Assembly (NCBI RefSeq): GCF_019656015.1
Contig: NZ_BPKW01000001.1
Location: forward strand, 186,001 to 250,000
DNA: 64,000 nt
Source: Leuconostoc inhae
GTDB taxonomy: Bacteria; Bacillota; Bacilli; Lactobacillales; Lactobacillaceae
Direction of reading: 5' to 3'
Part shown: positions 42,429 to 52,754 of the stretch, piece after piece
Layout: each line of letters opens with the position of its first letter
Position numbering within the stretch: position 1 is the first letter of the stretch
Program-made: the position numbers and the translations under genes
The notes under the pieces: model-generated
Told to the model about the DNA's origin: nothing
Seen by the model: only the letters and a program-made list of their open reading frames with translations
Database searches by the model: none

Positions 42429-44927
42429 ATGACAGAAGAAAAGAAATTCTCAGGGTCAAACCGTCCTGCAAGAAAACAGGCAGTTCCAGAACGTAAAGAA
42501 TTACCTGCCTCACAACGTCGTCATGCGGCAAAATTGACAGATGGAACAACGGTAACACCCAATAATACATCATCATCTCGCCCAAGTAAGCCAGCACATT
42601 CAGGGCAAGGGCAACAAAACCGTACAGCCAATCAGAATCGTACGAACAATACAGGTGCTGGTAGTGGTGCTAACCGTTCAAACAACGGTGGGCAAAATCG
42701 CAATAGTCGACCTGGATCACGTGTTCGAGCAGCAGAAGGCCGTCCTGCAATGCGTGAGACAAAAAACTGGTCAACAAAGCCGCGTGAAGGTCAAGTAGAC
42801 TATTCAAAGCAAAAAGACAACAGTTTAAAACAGTATGTGAGCGACAATGAAAAGCGTAAACAAGCTGTAGCTGCTGCTAAAGAGCCAAAAAAACAGAATC
42901 CAGTGGCAAAGCCAACTGAAACTAAAAAAGTAGAACCTAAAGTAGCCAAACCAACAACTGCAGCAGCAACTGGTGCAGGTAAATTTGGCGGTGCATTAGC
43001 TTCTGGAAATAATTCGGCACGTAATAATTCTCGTAAACGTAATACAGCTGGAACTGGACAACAGACACCACGTCGTAATGATAAGCCTCGAGGTTCAAAG
43101 AAATCACGTCGTATTGCTGCTAAACGAGGACCTGTTGCACCAGTAACGGAACGTAAGAAACAACCATTACCTGAAATCTTAGAATATCGTATTGGTATGA
43201 ACGTTCAAGATTTGTCTAAATTATTGCATCGTGATACAGCTGAAATTATCAAAAAGCTATTCCTGCTTGGCATTATGACAAACCAAAATCAATCACTTGA
43301 TACGGATACCATTGAAATTTTAGCAGCAGATTATGGCATTGAAGCGCAAGTTAAAGCAGCAGAAGATGTTGCCGATATTGATCGTTTCTTCGATGATGAT
43401 AGTATTGATGAAGGTAAGTTAGTATCACGTCCCCCAGTTGTCACAATCATGGGTCACGTTGATCATGGTAAAACAACTTTGTTAGATTATCTACGTAATT
43501 CGCATGTTACTGAAGGCGAAGCTGGTGGTATCACACAGCATATTGGGGCTTATCAAACTCAGTTAAATGGCAAAACAATTACCTTCTTAGACACACCTGG
43601 ACATGCTGCCTTTACAGAAATGCGTGCACGAGGCGCTAATGTCACAGATTTGACAATCTTAGTTGTGGCAGCAGATGATGGTGTTATGCCACAAACAATT
43701 GAAGCAATTAATCATGCTAAAGCTGCTAAAACCCCTATCATTGTGGCTGTTAACAAAATTGACAAGCCAGGTGCAAAACCAGATGATGTAATGAATCAAT
43801 TGATGGCCTATGATTTGGTACCTGAAGAATATGGTGGCGACACAATATTTGTTAAAATATCAGCTAAATTTGGACAAAATGTTGACGAATTGCTTGAAAT
43901 GATACTATTGCAGGCTGAAGTACTTGAATTAAAGGCTAACCCTGATATGCCAGCACGCGGTTCGGTTGTTGAGGCGCGTTTGGATAGAGGTAGAGGCCCA
44001 GTTGCAACCGTATTAGTACAGCAAGGTACAATGCGCGTTGGTGATCCTATCGTTGTAGGTAATACCTATGGACGTGTACGAACAATGACTAATGAACGTG
44101 GCGTTGAGCTTGAAGAGGCTTCACCAGCAACACCTGTTCAAGTCACTGGCCTAAATGACGTGCCACAAGCAGGCGATCGTTTCATCGTTATGGCTGATGA
44201 AAAAACGGCACGCGCAGCAGGTGAAGAACGCGCAAAGCGCGCACAAGAGGTTATTCGTAATTCGGGCGCAGTTGTTACGTTAGACACATTGTTTAGTACT
44301 ATGTCTGAAAAGGCAATGAAGACTGTACCAGTTATTGTTAAGGCTGATGTTCAAGGATCTGTTGAAGCCTTATCTGGTTCTTTGAAGAAAATCGAAGTAG
44401 ATGGTGTACGTGTAGATATTATTCATACAGCTGCTGGTGCGATTAACGAATCGGATGTTACATTGGCATCTGCTTCAGGAGCAATCATTATTGGGTTTAA
44501 TGTTCGTCCAACACCTTTGGCAAAATCTCAAGCTGATTCTGAGAAAGTTGATATTCGTTTTTATAATGTTATTTATAATGCGATTGATGACGTTGAAGCA
44601 GCTATGAAGGGTCAACTTGAACCAGTTTATGAAGAAAAGGTTATTGGAACAGTGACGGTTAAAGAATTATTCAAATTCTCTAAGGTCGGAATTATCGCTG
44701 GTGCCATGGTTGAAGAAGGTAAAATTACCAAAGAAGCTAAGGTTCGTGTTATCCGTGACGGCGTTGTTGCATTTGATGGTGATATTGCCTCGCTACAACG
44801 TGGTAAGGATTCAGTTAACGAAGTTAAGATGGGATTTGAGTTTGGATTTACAGTTGCTAAGTATAATGATGTTAGAGTTGGTGACGTTGTTGAAGCTTAT
44901 GTAATGGCAGAAGTTAAGGCAAAGTAA
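42429..44927 (+). CDS. infB: Translation initiation factor IF-2
   Basis: GTPase that places fMet-tRNA on the 30S subunit. The 832-residue protein has a long low-complexity N-terminus rich in Asn, Arg, Gly, Ala and Lys (about 1-240), an IF2-N module (about 250-310), then the G domain with G1 GHVDHGKTT near residue 341, [16 protein letters not shown] and NKIDKP, and C-terminal domains II-IV. AAAGGAG from the end of ylxQ is its ribosome site. The Asn/Gly-rich N-terminus is species-specific and aligns poorly. Confidence 0.97.
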   Translation: MTEEKKFSGSNRPARKQAVPERKELPASQRRHAAKLTDGTTVTPNNTSSSRPSKPAHSGQGQQNRTANQNRTNNTGAGSGANRSNNGGQNRNSRPGSRVRAAEGRPAMRETKNWSTKPREGQVDYSKQKDNSLKQYVSDNEKRKQAVAAAKEPKKQNPVAKPTETKKVEPKVAKPTTAAATGAGKFGGALASGNNSARNNSRKRNTAGTGQQTPRRNDKPRGSKKSRRIAAKRGPVAPVTERKKQPLPEILEYRIGMNVQDLSKLLHRDTAEIIKKLFLLGIMTNQNQSLDTDTIEILAADYGIEAQVKAAEDVADIDRFFDDDSIDEGKLVSRPPVVTIMGHVDHGKTTLLDYLRNSHVTEGEAGGITQHIGAYQTQLNGKTITFLDTPGHAAFTEMRARGANVTDLTILVVAADDGVMPQTIEAINHAKAAKTPIIVAVNKIDKPGAKPDDVMNQLMAYDLVPEEYGGDTIFVKISAKFGQNVDELLEMILLQAEVLELKANPDMPARGSVVEARLDRGRGPVATVLVQQGTMRVGDPIVVGNTYGRVRTMTNERGVELEEASPATPVQVTGLNDVPQAGDRFIVMADEKTARAAGEERAKRAQEVIRNSGAVVTLDTLFSTMSEKAMKTVPVIVKADVQGSVEALSGSLKKIEVDGVRVDIIHTAAGAINESDVTLASASGAIIIGFNVRPTPLAKSQADSEKVDIRFYNVIYNAIDDVEAAMKGQLEPVYEEKVIGTVTVKELFKFSKVGIIAGAMVEEGKITKEAKVRVIRDGVVAFDGDIASLQRGKDSVNEVKMGFEFGFTVAKYNDVRVGDVVEAYVMAEVKAK

Positions 44928-44975
44928 TATTAGTGCTATTGCTTTAATCCAATATTTAGAAAAGAGGCAAAAGTT

Positions 44976-45329
44976 ATGGCTAATCCACAACGAGCAGGTC
45001 GCCTCGCACAAGAAGTACAACGTGATGTAACAGCCTTATTGCTTAAGCGTATTAATGATCCACGTGTGCAAGATGTTACAGTAACTAGCGTAGAACTGTC
45101 TGGTGATTTGCAAATTGCAACAATTTATTATTCAATTTTGTCTGATCTAGCAAGTGATGGTAAGAAAGCACAAGCTGGTTTAGAAGCTGCTAGTGGATTA
45201 ATTCGTAAAGAACTAGGTTCACGTTTAACAGTTTACAAAACACCAGAGTTGAAGTTTGTGCGTGATCAATCTGTTCAATATGGTAATCATATTGAAGATT
45301 TGATTCGTAAATTACATTCTGAAAATTAA
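44976..45329 (+). CDS. rbfA: Ribosome-binding factor A
   Basis: Late 30S assembly factor that binds the 16S rRNA 5' region. The 117-residue KH-type protein starts ANPQRAGRLAQEVQRDV, has INDPRVQDVTVTSVELSGDL and ends with the PELKFVRDQSVQYGNHIEDLI block. Length is standard. AAGAGG precedes the ATG. It closes the rimP-infB operon, followed by an intrinsic terminator. Confidence 0.95.
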   Translation: MANPQRAGRLAQEVQRDVTALLLKRINDPRVQDVTVTSVELSGDLQIATIYYSILSDLASDGKKAQAGLEAASGLIRKELGSRLTVYKTPELKFVRDQSVQYGNHIEDLIRKLHSEN

Positions 45330-45345
45330 TAATTGTTCATAATTT

Positions 45346-45376
45346 AACGCTACCTTTAAAGGGTAGCGTTTTTTGT
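45346..45376 (+). terminator. Intrinsic terminator after rbfA
   Basis: AACGCTACCTTT pairs with AAAGGGTAGCGTT (one bulged G), followed by TTTTTT. Confidence 0.88.
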
Positions 45377-45424
45377 GTTAAAATAGAATTACAATAATCT
45401 GATTAAAAATAAGGAATTTAAAAA

Positions 45425-46603
45425 ATGACTAATTTGATACAACCATTAAACGCAATAATCACTGAAATGGCGCCAGATAAGTTACTGGGATTTCAAAAGG
45501 CAGTACGAGATATTCCGGGTATTTTAAAATTAACATTGGGTGAACCGGGATTTTCAGTAGATGAACGCATTAAAAAAGCAGCTGTTTCTGCAATTAACAG
45601 TGACCGTTCTCATTATGCAGAAAGTCAAGGAGAACAACTGTTAAGGATAGAAGCAGTTCATTATTTTAATAAACTATATCATTTAAACTTTCATGGTGAA
45701 GAGAATGTTATTGTGACATTAGGTGTGAGCGAGGCAATTAATGTTGTTTTAAATACTTTATTGGGTGTAGGTGAAGGATTATTAATGCCTGAACCAACTT
45801 ATGGTCCTTACTTTACGTCACTGGACTTAGCGCATGGTACAAAAATAGCAATTGATACAACGTCGAATCGCTTTAAATTAACACCAGAAATGGTTGATAA
45901 AGCAGTAGCTAGTGCGACAGTTCCAGTGCGTGCTATTTTGATGAATTATCCTGCCAACCCAACTGGTGTGACATATTCGCGTCAAGAAGTAATTGCATTG
46001 GCAGAAACATTTAAAAAACATAATATTTGGGTTATTTCTGATGAAATTTATTCATTGTTAACATATGATCAAGCACATGTGTCTTTTGCAGAAATTATTC
46101 CGGAACAGACAATTTATATTAATGGATTATCAAAGTCACATGCTATGACAGGCTATCGTGTTGGATTTATCTTAGGGGCAGCTAATGTAATCGCTGAAAT
46201 GCAAAAAGTACATGGCGCATTAACCTTTGCCATTCCAACTTTTATTCAAGATGCTGCTTTAGTTGCTTTACGTGATGTATCCGACACGCCAATAATGATG
46301 CGTGATGCCTATAAATCACGTCGTGACCGTATTGTGCCACAATTACAAATATTAGGATTTGATGTGGTATCACCGGAGGGTGCGTTTTATGTGTTTGCCA
46401 AATTACCTACTGATATAGGTGATGATGGTGACGAATTTGCATTGAAATTGGCGCATGAAGGCAAGGTAGCCGTTATCCCAGGATCGAGTTTTAGTGAAGA
46501 AGCAAAAGCATATGTTCGAATTTCTTATGCAGCATCCGATGCTGATTTGGACGAAGGCATGCGACGATTGACAGCGCATATTAATCAACTGCGCGGAAAA
46601 TAA
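45425..46603 (+). CDS. Class I/II PLP-dependent aminotransferase (PatA/aspartate-type)
   Basis: A 392-residue fold-type I aminotransferase. Visible residues: MNYPANPTGVTYS with the PLP-contacting Asn, VISDEIYSLL with the Asp pairing to the pyridine nitrogen, and INGLSKSHAMTGYRVGF with the Schiff-base Lys; VRISYAASDADLDEGMRRL has the substrate Arg. It best matches the PatA/AraT subgroup of lactobacilli, acting on aspartate or aromatic amino acids; exact substrate unclear. It has a TGTTAAAAT-type extended -10 upstream and may run on into the EIIA-like gene 14 bases downstream. Confidence 0.88.
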   Translation: MTNLIQPLNAIITEMAPDKLLGFQKAVRDIPGILKLTLGEPGFSVDERIKKAAVSAINSDRSHYAESQGEQLLRIEAVHYFNKLYHLNFHGEENVIVTLGVSEAINVVLNTLLGVGEGLLMPEPTYGPYFTSLDLAHGTKIAIDTTSNRFKLTPEMVDKAVASATVPVRAILMNYPANPTGVTYSRQEVIALAETFKKHNIWVISDEIYSLLTYDQAHVSFAEIIPEQTIYINGLSKSHAMTGYRVGFILGAANVIAEMQKVHGALTFAIPTFIQDAALVALRDVSDTPIMMRDAYKSRRDRIVPQLQILGFDVVSPEGAFYVFAKLPTDIGDDGDEFALKLAHEGKVAVIPGSSFSEEAKAYVRISYAASDADLDEGMRRLTAHINQLRGK

Positions 46604-46617
46604 ATAAGAGGCAATTT

Positions 46618-47139
46618 ATGAATTGGTGGCAAAATGTATTTAATCAGAGAAACAAGTATAATCGCGTTAAAACAACTGGGCAAATGAATGCTGTTCATGT
46701 TGCTCGTAAATCAGAATTTCCGGTTGTCGTTGCGCCTGTAACAGGTCAACTACAAAAAATGGATGGTGACAGCGATAAAGGGCATAGTAAAAATGGCTTT
46801 ATGATGTTACCAGATGGCAATAATATTATGTCCCCAGTGTCAGGGATTGTAATGACTTCTGATGAGAATACTGTGACGATTCAAAGTGTGCATCATGATA
46901 AAGTGACAGTTCAAGTGCAAGTACGCAATGAAACATTGCAAGGCACACGTTTGGCAACTTATGGTACAGGTCAACAACTACATGCGGGTGATTTGATTGG
47001 AACTACGCATGCAATGGGGCAAGATGATGTCCGCGTTTATGTATTGTTTGAAGACACTGTCGTGCCACACGTTAATTACGGTGCTGTGTATGCTGGACAA
47101 AGTGTTTGGCAATACCAAGAGGGTACAGATGCAACATAA
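46618..47139 (+). CDS. EIIA-Glc-like protein without active-site histidines
   Basis: A 173-residue single-domain protein matching the PTS EIIA glucose-type fold: VVAPVTGQLQKMD, GFMMLPDGNNIMSPVSGIVM and GTGQQLHAGDLIGTT align strand by strand with the IIA domain of ScrA in this window. Where ScrA has the phosphorylated His in VLIHIGIDT, this protein has VQVQVRNET (Gln101); the helper His of KHAYGL is replaced by Thr85. It cannot be phosphorylated in the usual way. It overlaps truB by 11 bases. The frame is intact, so a regulatory or sugar-sensing role is possible, but not shown. Confidence 0.75.
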   Translation: MNWWQNVFNQRNKYNRVKTTGQMNAVHVARKSEFPVVVAPVTGQLQKMDGDSDKGHSKNGFMMLPDGNNIMSPVSGIVMTSDENTVTIQSVHHDKVTVQVQVRNETLQGTRLATYGTGQQLHAGDLIGTTHAMGQDDVRVYVLFEDTVVPHVNYGAVYAGQSVWQYQEGTDAT

Positions 47140-48037
47140 TAATAATATCGATGGTTTGATTGTTGTTAATAAACCACGTGGTGTGACATCGTTTGATGTT
47201 GTTGCCAAAGTTCGTCGGGCAATTGGTCAAAAAAGGGTTGGGCATGCTGGTACGTTAGATCCAAATGTTGAAGGCGTTCTCGTGATTGCTCTTGGTAAAG
47301 CTACGAAATTAATAGATGAACTGCAAAATAGGCCTAAACGTTATGTTGGCAGTGTTGTATTGGGCTTTGCGACGGAAACAGAAGATTTAGATGGTGATGT
47401 GATATCAAAAATTGACATTGACGTGCCATTTACTGATGCTACAATTGATAACGCTATAGCCAATTTAAATGGTACTATAAAACAAGTGCCACCCATGTTT
47501 TCAGCTGTTAAAGTTGGTGGTAAACGACTTTATGAATATGCGAGAGCAGGAGAAACAGTGGAACGACCAGTTCGAGAGGCAGTAATTTATAATTACAAAC
47601 GTACTGGTGCTACTGTTTACGAAAATAGGCAACAACATTTTGATTTTGAGGCAACTGTTTCCAAAGGAACTTATATTCGAACTTTAGCAGTAGATACTGG
47701 CCGACAGCTTGGTGTTCCTGCTACAATGAGCAGTCTGACGCGTACAATGGGTAGTGGTATAACAAGTGCCCATGCTACGAATTTAGACGACATTGTGACT
47801 ATGGCACAATCAGAATTATTAAAACTAATCATACCAATAAAGGATGTACTGACGTGGCCGACAAAAGCGCTTTCAGATGATGAATGGTTTGCTGTTAAAA
47901 ATGGTCAAAAGATAGCAATATGGCCTGCAAGTGATACTTATTTGCAACTTACGTATCATGATGAAGTTAAAGCAGTGTATGCCTACAATAAAGAAGATAG
48001 TGTCTGGCAATCGCGTTACGTGTTTACGAATGAATAA
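47129..48037 (+). CDS. truB: tRNA pseudouridine-55 synthase
   Basis: Makes pseudouridine 55 in the T loop of tRNAs. The 302-residue protein has NKPRGVTSFDVV, the catalytic motif GHAGTLDPNVEGVL with its Asp, the RYVGSVVLGFATETEDLDG thumb, and SKGTYIRTLAVDTGRQLG. ATG 47129 is supported by AAGAGGG and by the normal length; the open frame extends far upstream within the previous gene. A C-terminal PUA-like tail is present. ribF follows after two bases, the classic truB-ribF pair. Confidence 0.95.
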   Translation: MQHNNNIDGLIVVNKPRGVTSFDVVAKVRRAIGQKRVGHAGTLDPNVEGVLVIALGKATKLIDELQNRPKRYVGSVVLGFATETEDLDGDVISKIDIDVPFTDATIDNAIANLNGTIKQVPPMFSAVKVGGKRLYEYARAGETVERPVREAVIYNYKRTGATVYENRQQHFDFEATVSKGTYIRTLAVDTGRQLGVPATMSSLTRTMGSGITSAHATNLDDIVTMAQSELLKLIIPIKDVLTWPTKALSDDEWFAVKNGQKIAIWPASDTYLQLTYHDEVKAVYAYNKEDSVWQSRYVFTNE

Positions 48038-48039
48038 TA

Positions 48040-48990
48040 ATGATTAAAATAATTAAATTGCATTACCCAATTTTAAAGAAAATACTACCAGACCCAAAAC
48101 CACAAGTTATTGCCATGGGTTTTTTTGATGGCGTACACTTGGGACATCGGGCTGTTATTAAGCGTGCCAAACGTGAAGCTGATAAACAAGGTGTGCCCCT
48201 TGCAATACTCACTTATGATCCTCAGCCTATTGTTGTATTTAAAATGCTGGCACAACCTTTACGTTATTTAACTACCATGAATCAAAAAGCAGCATTGCTT
48301 TCTGAACTCGGAGTGAATATCATGTATGTCATGCAATTTACTTCGCAATTAGCAAAACTAGAACCGCAAGAATTTGTTAATCAAGTTATTATGCGTTTAA
48401 ATCCAGTAACCGTGGTGGGCGGATTTGATCATGTATATGGTGGAGATGCTAATATAGCAGACATGGCTCATTTACCTCAATATGCAAAGAAACGGTTTAA
48501 TGTCGTATCAGTTTCAGAAATGGATGATAATAACCAAAAAATTGGATCGTCATCTATCCGAAAAGCGTTAGAATTAGGTAATATGAGTCTTGTTAATCGC
48601 CAACTTGGGCGTGTTCATCAAACAACTGGTTTGGTAATACATGGTGAAGCACGTGGCCGTGAACTAGGATTTCCAACAGTCAACATAAAAACACCAGAAT
48701 TAGAATGGTTACCGGCTGTTGGAATTTATGCGGTTAAAATAATGATTGCTGATGACTGGCATTTGGGGATGGCCAGTATTGGTCGCAATATCACCTTTGG
48801 TGATGCAAGACCAATTACTGTTGAAATAAATATATTAGATTTTAACCAAAAGGTATATGGTGAAAATGTCACAGTCAATTGGTATAATTATCTTCGTGGT
48901 GAAGTAAAGTTTACGAGTGTACCAGAATTAATAAAGCAACTAAAAAAAGATGAAATTGCTACCAGACAATATTTTGATACACTTGACTAA
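48040..48990 (+). CDS. ribF: Bifunctional riboflavin kinase/FAD synthetase
   Basis: Converts riboflavin to FMN and FMN to FAD. The 316-residue protein has the N-terminal FAD synthetase domain (MGFFDGVHLGHRAVI with the GxxHxGH-type nucleotidyltransferase motif, GGFDHVYG, SSSIRKAL) and the C-terminal riboflavin kinase domain (GRELGFPTVNI, GVYxV-type GIYAVKI, YGENVTVNWYNYLRGEVKF). Start two bases after truB. It ends just before the CIRCE-controlled hrcA operon. Confidence 0.95.
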   Translation: MIKIIKLHYPILKKILPDPKPQVIAMGFFDGVHLGHRAVIKRAKREADKQGVPLAILTYDPQPIVVFKMLAQPLRYLTTMNQKAALLSELGVNIMYVMQFTSQLAKLEPQEFVNQVIMRLNPVTVVGGFDHVYGGDANIADMAHLPQYAKKRFNVVSVSEMDDNNQKIGSSSIRKALELGNMSLVNRQLGRVHQTTGLVIHGEARGRELGFPTVNIKTPELEWLPAVGIYAVKIMIADDWHLGMASIGRNITFGDARPITVEINILDFNQKVYGENVTVNWYNYLRGEVKFTSVPELIKQLKKDEIATRQYFDTLD

Positions 48991-49009
48991 TGTTAAGTGT
49001 ATTTTTATT

Positions 49010-49035
49010 TTAGCACTCTTAAAAAAGAGTGCTAA
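49010..49035. promoter_or_regulatory. CIRCE element 1 (upstream of the hrcA promoter)
   Basis: Perfect arms TTAGCACTC (49010-49018) and GAGTGCTAA (49027-49035), with an 8-base spacer where 9 is the rule. It is the HrcA operator; it could also act as a ribF terminator hairpin. Confidence 0.88.
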
Positions 49036-49040
49036 AGGAC

Positions 49041-49068
49041 TTGCATAATTTTTAAAAAGGTGTATTAT
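49041..49068 (+). promoter_or_regulatory. Promoter of the hrcA-grpE-dnaK-dnaJ operon
   Basis: TTGCAT (49041-49046), a 16-base spacer and TATTAT (49063-49068), placed between two CIRCE elements. Confidence 0.65.
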
Positions 49069-49076
49069 TAAAGATG

Positions 49077-49103
49077 TTAGCAGTAAGTGTTATTGAGTGC
49101 TAA
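49077..49103. promoter_or_regulatory. CIRCE element 2 (downstream of the hrcA promoter)
   Basis: TTAGCAGTA (49077-49085, 7 of 9 matches), a 9-base spacer and a perfect GAGTGCTAA (49095-49103), just before the hrcA ribosome site. Confidence 0.8.
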
Positions 49104-49118
49104 AACGGAGGTGATGGC

Positions 49119-50147
49119 ATGCTGACAGAACGACAAAAGTTAATTTTAAGTGCCATCATTTACGAATACACACAAACAGCGCATGCAGTTGGTTCAAAAA
49201 GCCTTCAGGAACAACTTAATATTAAAATTAGTTCTGCTACAATTCGTAACGAAATGGCGGCTTTAGAAGCAGCAGCATTGATTAAAAAATTGCACACATC
49301 TGCTGGACGTGTGCCATCACGAGCTGGTTATAGATATTATCTTGATAATTTGATGATGTCACGCGCAGCTACAGCGCAAGATATTGCTTTGGTTATGCAA
49401 TCTTTTCGTGGTAATTTTCATGAAATCGATGACTTACTGGATGAGTCGGCTAGAACATTGTCTCAACTAACTGGGGCAACGGCGTTAATTTTAAAACCAG
49501 AACGTTTGAATATAGTTGTTTCCGGATTTCGTTTGGTACCGTTAGAAAATCAACAATTGATTGCAGTACTGGTAACTAATGATGGAAAAGTGACGAGTCA
49601 GACTTTTAAATTGCCTCGAGAGTTGGCAGTCTCATCATTGGATAGCATGATTAAATATATTAACGACCAGACTAACGGAAGACCTGTTTTGGAAGTTTTG
49701 CAGATGATGCAGTCAGATGAACTACCAACACAAATGAGCCGTATGATTAAAACGCCAGCAGCATTCTTACAACTATTTGGTGATGTGTTGGCCAGGTCGA
49801 TTGGCGATAAAGTACACATTGGCGGTCGCTTAAATGTGTTAGACTTTAGTGATGAGGATCAAGACACGAGGGAAGTCAAACGGTTACTAGAATTTTTAAC
49901 ATCTGCTGCGGATGTTCGCCGAGTCGCCACAACGACAGCGCACCATGTTACTATTAAGATTGCTAAAGAAATCGATGAACCGTTGTTAAAGCCGTTTAGC
50001 TTAATTACAAGAGCATTTGCTGTACCTAATCAAGGAGATGGCATAATTGCTTTGTTAGGTCCGATTCGTATGACGTATGCTCGTAATGTTTTATTAATGG
50101 ATGCGTTTGGTGAAGCCTTAAGTCAAAAAATGATTGAATATACATAA
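49119..50147 (+). CDS. hrcA: Heat-inducible transcription repressor HrcA
   Basis: Represses class I heat-shock genes by binding CIRCE. The 342-residue protein has the N-terminal winged helix ([57 protein letters not shown]), then the GAF-like dimer and inserted domains, ending with the [18 protein letters not shown] block. GGAGGTGAT precedes the ATG. Two CIRCE sites upstream show autoregulation of the whole hrcA-grpE-dnaK-dnaJ transcript. Confidence 0.96.
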   Translation: MLTERQKLILSAIIYEYTQTAHAVGSKSLQEQLNIKISSATIRNEMAALEAAALIKKLHTSAGRVPSRAGYRYYLDNLMMSRAATAQDIALVMQSFRGNFHEIDDLLDESARTLSQLTGATALILKPERLNIVVSGFRLVPLENQQLIAVLVTNDGKVTSQTFKLPRELAVSSLDSMIKYINDQTNGRPVLEVLQMMQSDELPTQMSRMIKTPAAFLQLFGDVLARSIGDKVHIGGRLNVLDFSDEDQDTREVKRLLEFLTSAADVRRVATTTAHHVTIKIAKEIDEPLLKPFSLITRAFAVPNQGDGIIALLGPIRMTYARNVLLMDAFGEALSQKMIEYT

Positions 50148-50164
50148 ACTAGGAGGTCACTTAC

Positions 50165-50734
50165 GTGGCAGATGAAACTGAAAACAAACTAAAAGATGAA
50201 AAAATAACAGAAGATAATGATGCTACTTTAACAGAAGAGATAGTTGAAGATGATCAAGCTGTGCAAGAAGAAATAGATCCTAAACAACTTGAACTTGATA
50301 AGGCATTATCACAGGTCTCGAGTCTGGAAGATCAATTACTACGTTCACAGGCTGAAATACAAAATATACAACAACGGCATGCACGTGAAGTGCAAAATGT
50401 GCGCAAGTATGATGGTCAAGAACTGGCTAGTGCTGTGTTGCCCGCAGTTGATAATTTAGAACGTGCTCTGCTTGTTGAATCTGAAGATGCAGTTGCGCAA
50501 CAAATTAAAACTGGGGTTGAGATGACATTGAAAACGTTGGTACAAGCTTTAACTGACAATGGTATTTCTGAAACAGGCGAAGTTGGTGAACTATTTGATC
50601 CAACAAAACACCAAGCAATTCAAAGTGTTTCTTCAGATGAAGTGGACTCAGATCAAATTGCATCTGTTTTGCAAAAGGGTTATATGTTACAAGATCGTGT
50701 ATTACGTCCAGCAATGGTAGCAGTGGCAAAATAA
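50165..50734 (+). CDS. grpE: Nucleotide exchange factor GrpE
   Basis: Exchanges ADP for ATP on DnaK. The 189-residue protein has an acidic disordered N-terminus (about 1-45), a long coiled coil (about 45-90: DKALSQVSSLEDQLLRSQAE onward) and the C-terminal beta domain (GVEMTLKTLVQALTDNGI, FDPTKHQAI, GYMLQDRVLRPAMVAV). Translation starts at GTG 50165, with an ideal GGAGGT site. It follows hrcA by 17 bases. Confidence 0.95.
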   Translation: MADETENKLKDEKITEDNDATLTEEIVEDDQAVQEEIDPKQLELDKALSQVSSLEDQLLRSQAEIQNIQQRHAREVQNVRKYDGQELASAVLPAVDNLERALLVESEDAVAQQIKTGVEMTLKTLVQALTDNGISETGEVGELFDPTKHQAIQSVSSDEVDSDQIASVLQKGYMLQDRVLRPAMVAVAK

Positions 50735-50827
50735 TTTTATTTTAAACATAATATTATGGTGATTCAGCAACGTGCACTACACCTTAAAAAGACAAATTTA
50801 ACTTAAAAGTAAAGGAAGAATAAATTC

Positions 50828-52672
50828 ATGTCAAAGATAATCGGTATTGATTTAGGAACGACAAACTCAGCAGTAGCTGTGCTTGAAGGCGGTGAACCAA
50901 AAATTATTACAAACCCCGACGGTGGCCGTACAACACCATCAGTTGTTTCATTTAAGAATGGTGAAAACCAAGTTGGAGATGTCGCTAAACGACAAGCTAT
51001 TACAAACCCAGATACTATTATCTCAATTAAGTCACATATGGGAGAAGCTGGTTACAAAGTTAGTGCTGATGATAAGGACTATACACCGCAAGAAATTTCA
51101 GCCATGATTTTGCAATATATTAAAGGATATGCAGAAGATTATTTGGGTGAAAAAGTTGACAAGGCTGTTATTACTGTGCCAGCATACTTTAATGATGCCC
51201 AACGTCAGGCAACAAAAGATGCAGGTAAGATTGCTGGACTAGAAGTTGAGCGTATTATAAATGAACCAACTGCAGCAGCTTTGGCATACGGATTAGACAA
51301 GTTAGATAAAAACGAAAAGATTTTAGTTTATGATTTGGGTGGTGGTACATTTGATGTGTCTATCCTCGAATTAGGTGATGGCGTCTTTGAAGTTTTGTCA
51401 ACTAATGGTGATACACATCTTGGTGGTGATGACTTTGATAATGCCGTTATTGATTATTTGTCAGCACAGTTCAAGTCAGATAATGGTGTTGACTTGAAGG
51501 CAGACAAGCTAGCTTTGCAACGTTTGAAGGATGCTGCTGAATCAGCCAAGAAGACTTTGTCTTCAGCCACTGAAGCACAAATTGATTTGCCATTTATTGC
51601 ATCAGGCGAACAAGGCCCCTTGCATTTACAAACATCATTATCACGTGCTAAATTTAACGAAATTACAGCTAGCTTGGTAAAGAAAGCTGAACAACCAGTT
51701 TTGAATGCTTTGAAAGATGCTGGTTTGTCATTTTCAGATATCGATGGAGTTATTTTAAATGGTGGATCAACACGTATTCCAGCTGTTCAAGACTCTGTTA
51801 AAAAGTTAACTGGTAAGGAACCTAACCATTCAATTAACCCAGACGAAGCAGTTGCTCTAGGTGCCGCTGTTCAAGGTGGTGTCATTACTGGTGACGTTAA
51901 GGATGTTGTTTTGCTTGACGTAACACCATTGTCACTAGGTATTGAGACGATGGGTGGCGTGTTCACTAAGTTGATTGATCGTAATACAACTATTCCTACT
52001 TCAAAGTCACAGGTATTCTCAACGGCCGCTGACAATCAACCAGCTGTGGACATTCATGTTTTGCAAGGTGAACGTTCAATGGCTACGGATAACAAGACAC
52101 TTGGTCGTTTCCAATTGTCAGATATTCCTGCAGCACAACGTGGCGTACCACAAATTGAAGTGACATTTGATATTGATCGTAATGGTATTGTATCTGTTTC
52201 TGCTAAAGATTTAGGTACACAAAAGGAACAAAAAATTACTATCCAAGCTGCAGGTGGTTTGTCAGATGATGAAATTGAACAAATGATGAATGATGCTAAG
52301 GCTAACGAAGAAGCTGATGCAAAAAAGAAGGAATCAGTTGATACACGTAACGAAGCTGATCAATTGATTTTCTCAACAGAGAAGACTTTGGAAGAAGTTG
52401 GCGATAAGTTGGGTGATGATGATAAAAAGGCGACACAAGACGCATTGGAAGCTTTGAAAAAGGCCAAGGAAGATGCAGCCGCTGATGATGCTGATTTGAC
52501 AGAGTTGAAGGCTAAGTCTGAAGAATTAGGTAAAGCAGCACAAGAATTGGCTATGAAATTGTATCAACAAGCAGCACCACAAGAGGGTACTGAAGATGCA
52601 GCAAAGCCAGCCGATGATAATACGGTTGACGGTGATTTTGAAGAAGTTGATCCTGATAATAAAAAGGACTAA
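50828..52672 (+). CDS. dnaK: Molecular chaperone DnaK (Hsp70)
   Basis: ATP-dependent chaperone. The 614-residue protein has the actin-like ATPase domain ([65 protein letters not shown]), the linker and substrate domain ([14 protein letters not shown]) and an alpha-helical lid with the acidic tail ending [10 protein letters not shown]. It has the shortened ATPase of Gram-positive DnaK (lacks about 25 residues near the GrpE contact). AAGGAAG lies before the ATG. Codon use is visibly more biased than its neighbours (TTG for Leu), fitting high expression. Confidence 0.98.
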   Translation: MSKIIGIDLGTTNSAVAVLEGGEPKIITNPDGGRTTPSVVSFKNGENQVGDVAKRQAITNPDTIISIKSHMGEAGYKVSADDKDYTPQEISAMILQYIKGYAEDYLGEKVDKAVITVPAYFNDAQRQATKDAGKIAGLEVERIINEPTAAALAYGLDKLDKNEKILVYDLGGGTFDVSILELGDGVFEVLSTNGDTHLGGDDFDNAVIDYLSAQFKSDNGVDLKADKLALQRLKDAAESAKKTLSSATEAQIDLPFIASGEQGPLHLQTSLSRAKFNEITASLVKKAEQPVLNALKDAGLSFSDIDGVILNGGSTRIPAVQDSVKKLTGKEPNHSINPDEAVALGAAVQGGVITGDVKDVVLLDVTPLSLGIETMGGVFTKLIDRNTTIPTSKSQVFSTAADNQPAVDIHVLQGERSMATDNKTLGRFQLSDIPAAQRGVPQIEVTFDIDRNGIVSVSAKDLGTQKEQKITIQAAGGLSDDEIEQMMNDAKANEEADAKKKESVDTRNEADQLIFSTEKTLEEVGDKLGDDDKKATQDALEALKKAKEDAAADDADLTELKAKSEELGKAAQELAMKLYQQAAPQEGTEDAAKPADDNTVDGDFEEVDPDNKKD

Positions 52673-52700
52673 TAACGTTTTTATTAATAAATATCAAGCG

Positions 52701-52724
52701 AACCGCATTCAATTGAGTGCGGTT
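52701..52724 (+). other. Hairpin between dnaK and dnaJ
   Basis: AACCGCATTCAA pairs with TTGAGTGCGGTT (one G-U). Only a short T stretch follows, so it may be a weak terminator or mRNA stability element lowering dnaJ relative to dnaK. Confidence 0.6.
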
Positions 52725-52754
52725 TGTGTACATAATATTATAAGGAGTAGGTAA

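Noticed and set aside
42600-42760. Repetitive Asn/Gly/Arg-coding DNA as a possible repeat array
   Set aside because: It is the low-complexity N-terminus of IF-2, common in this family.
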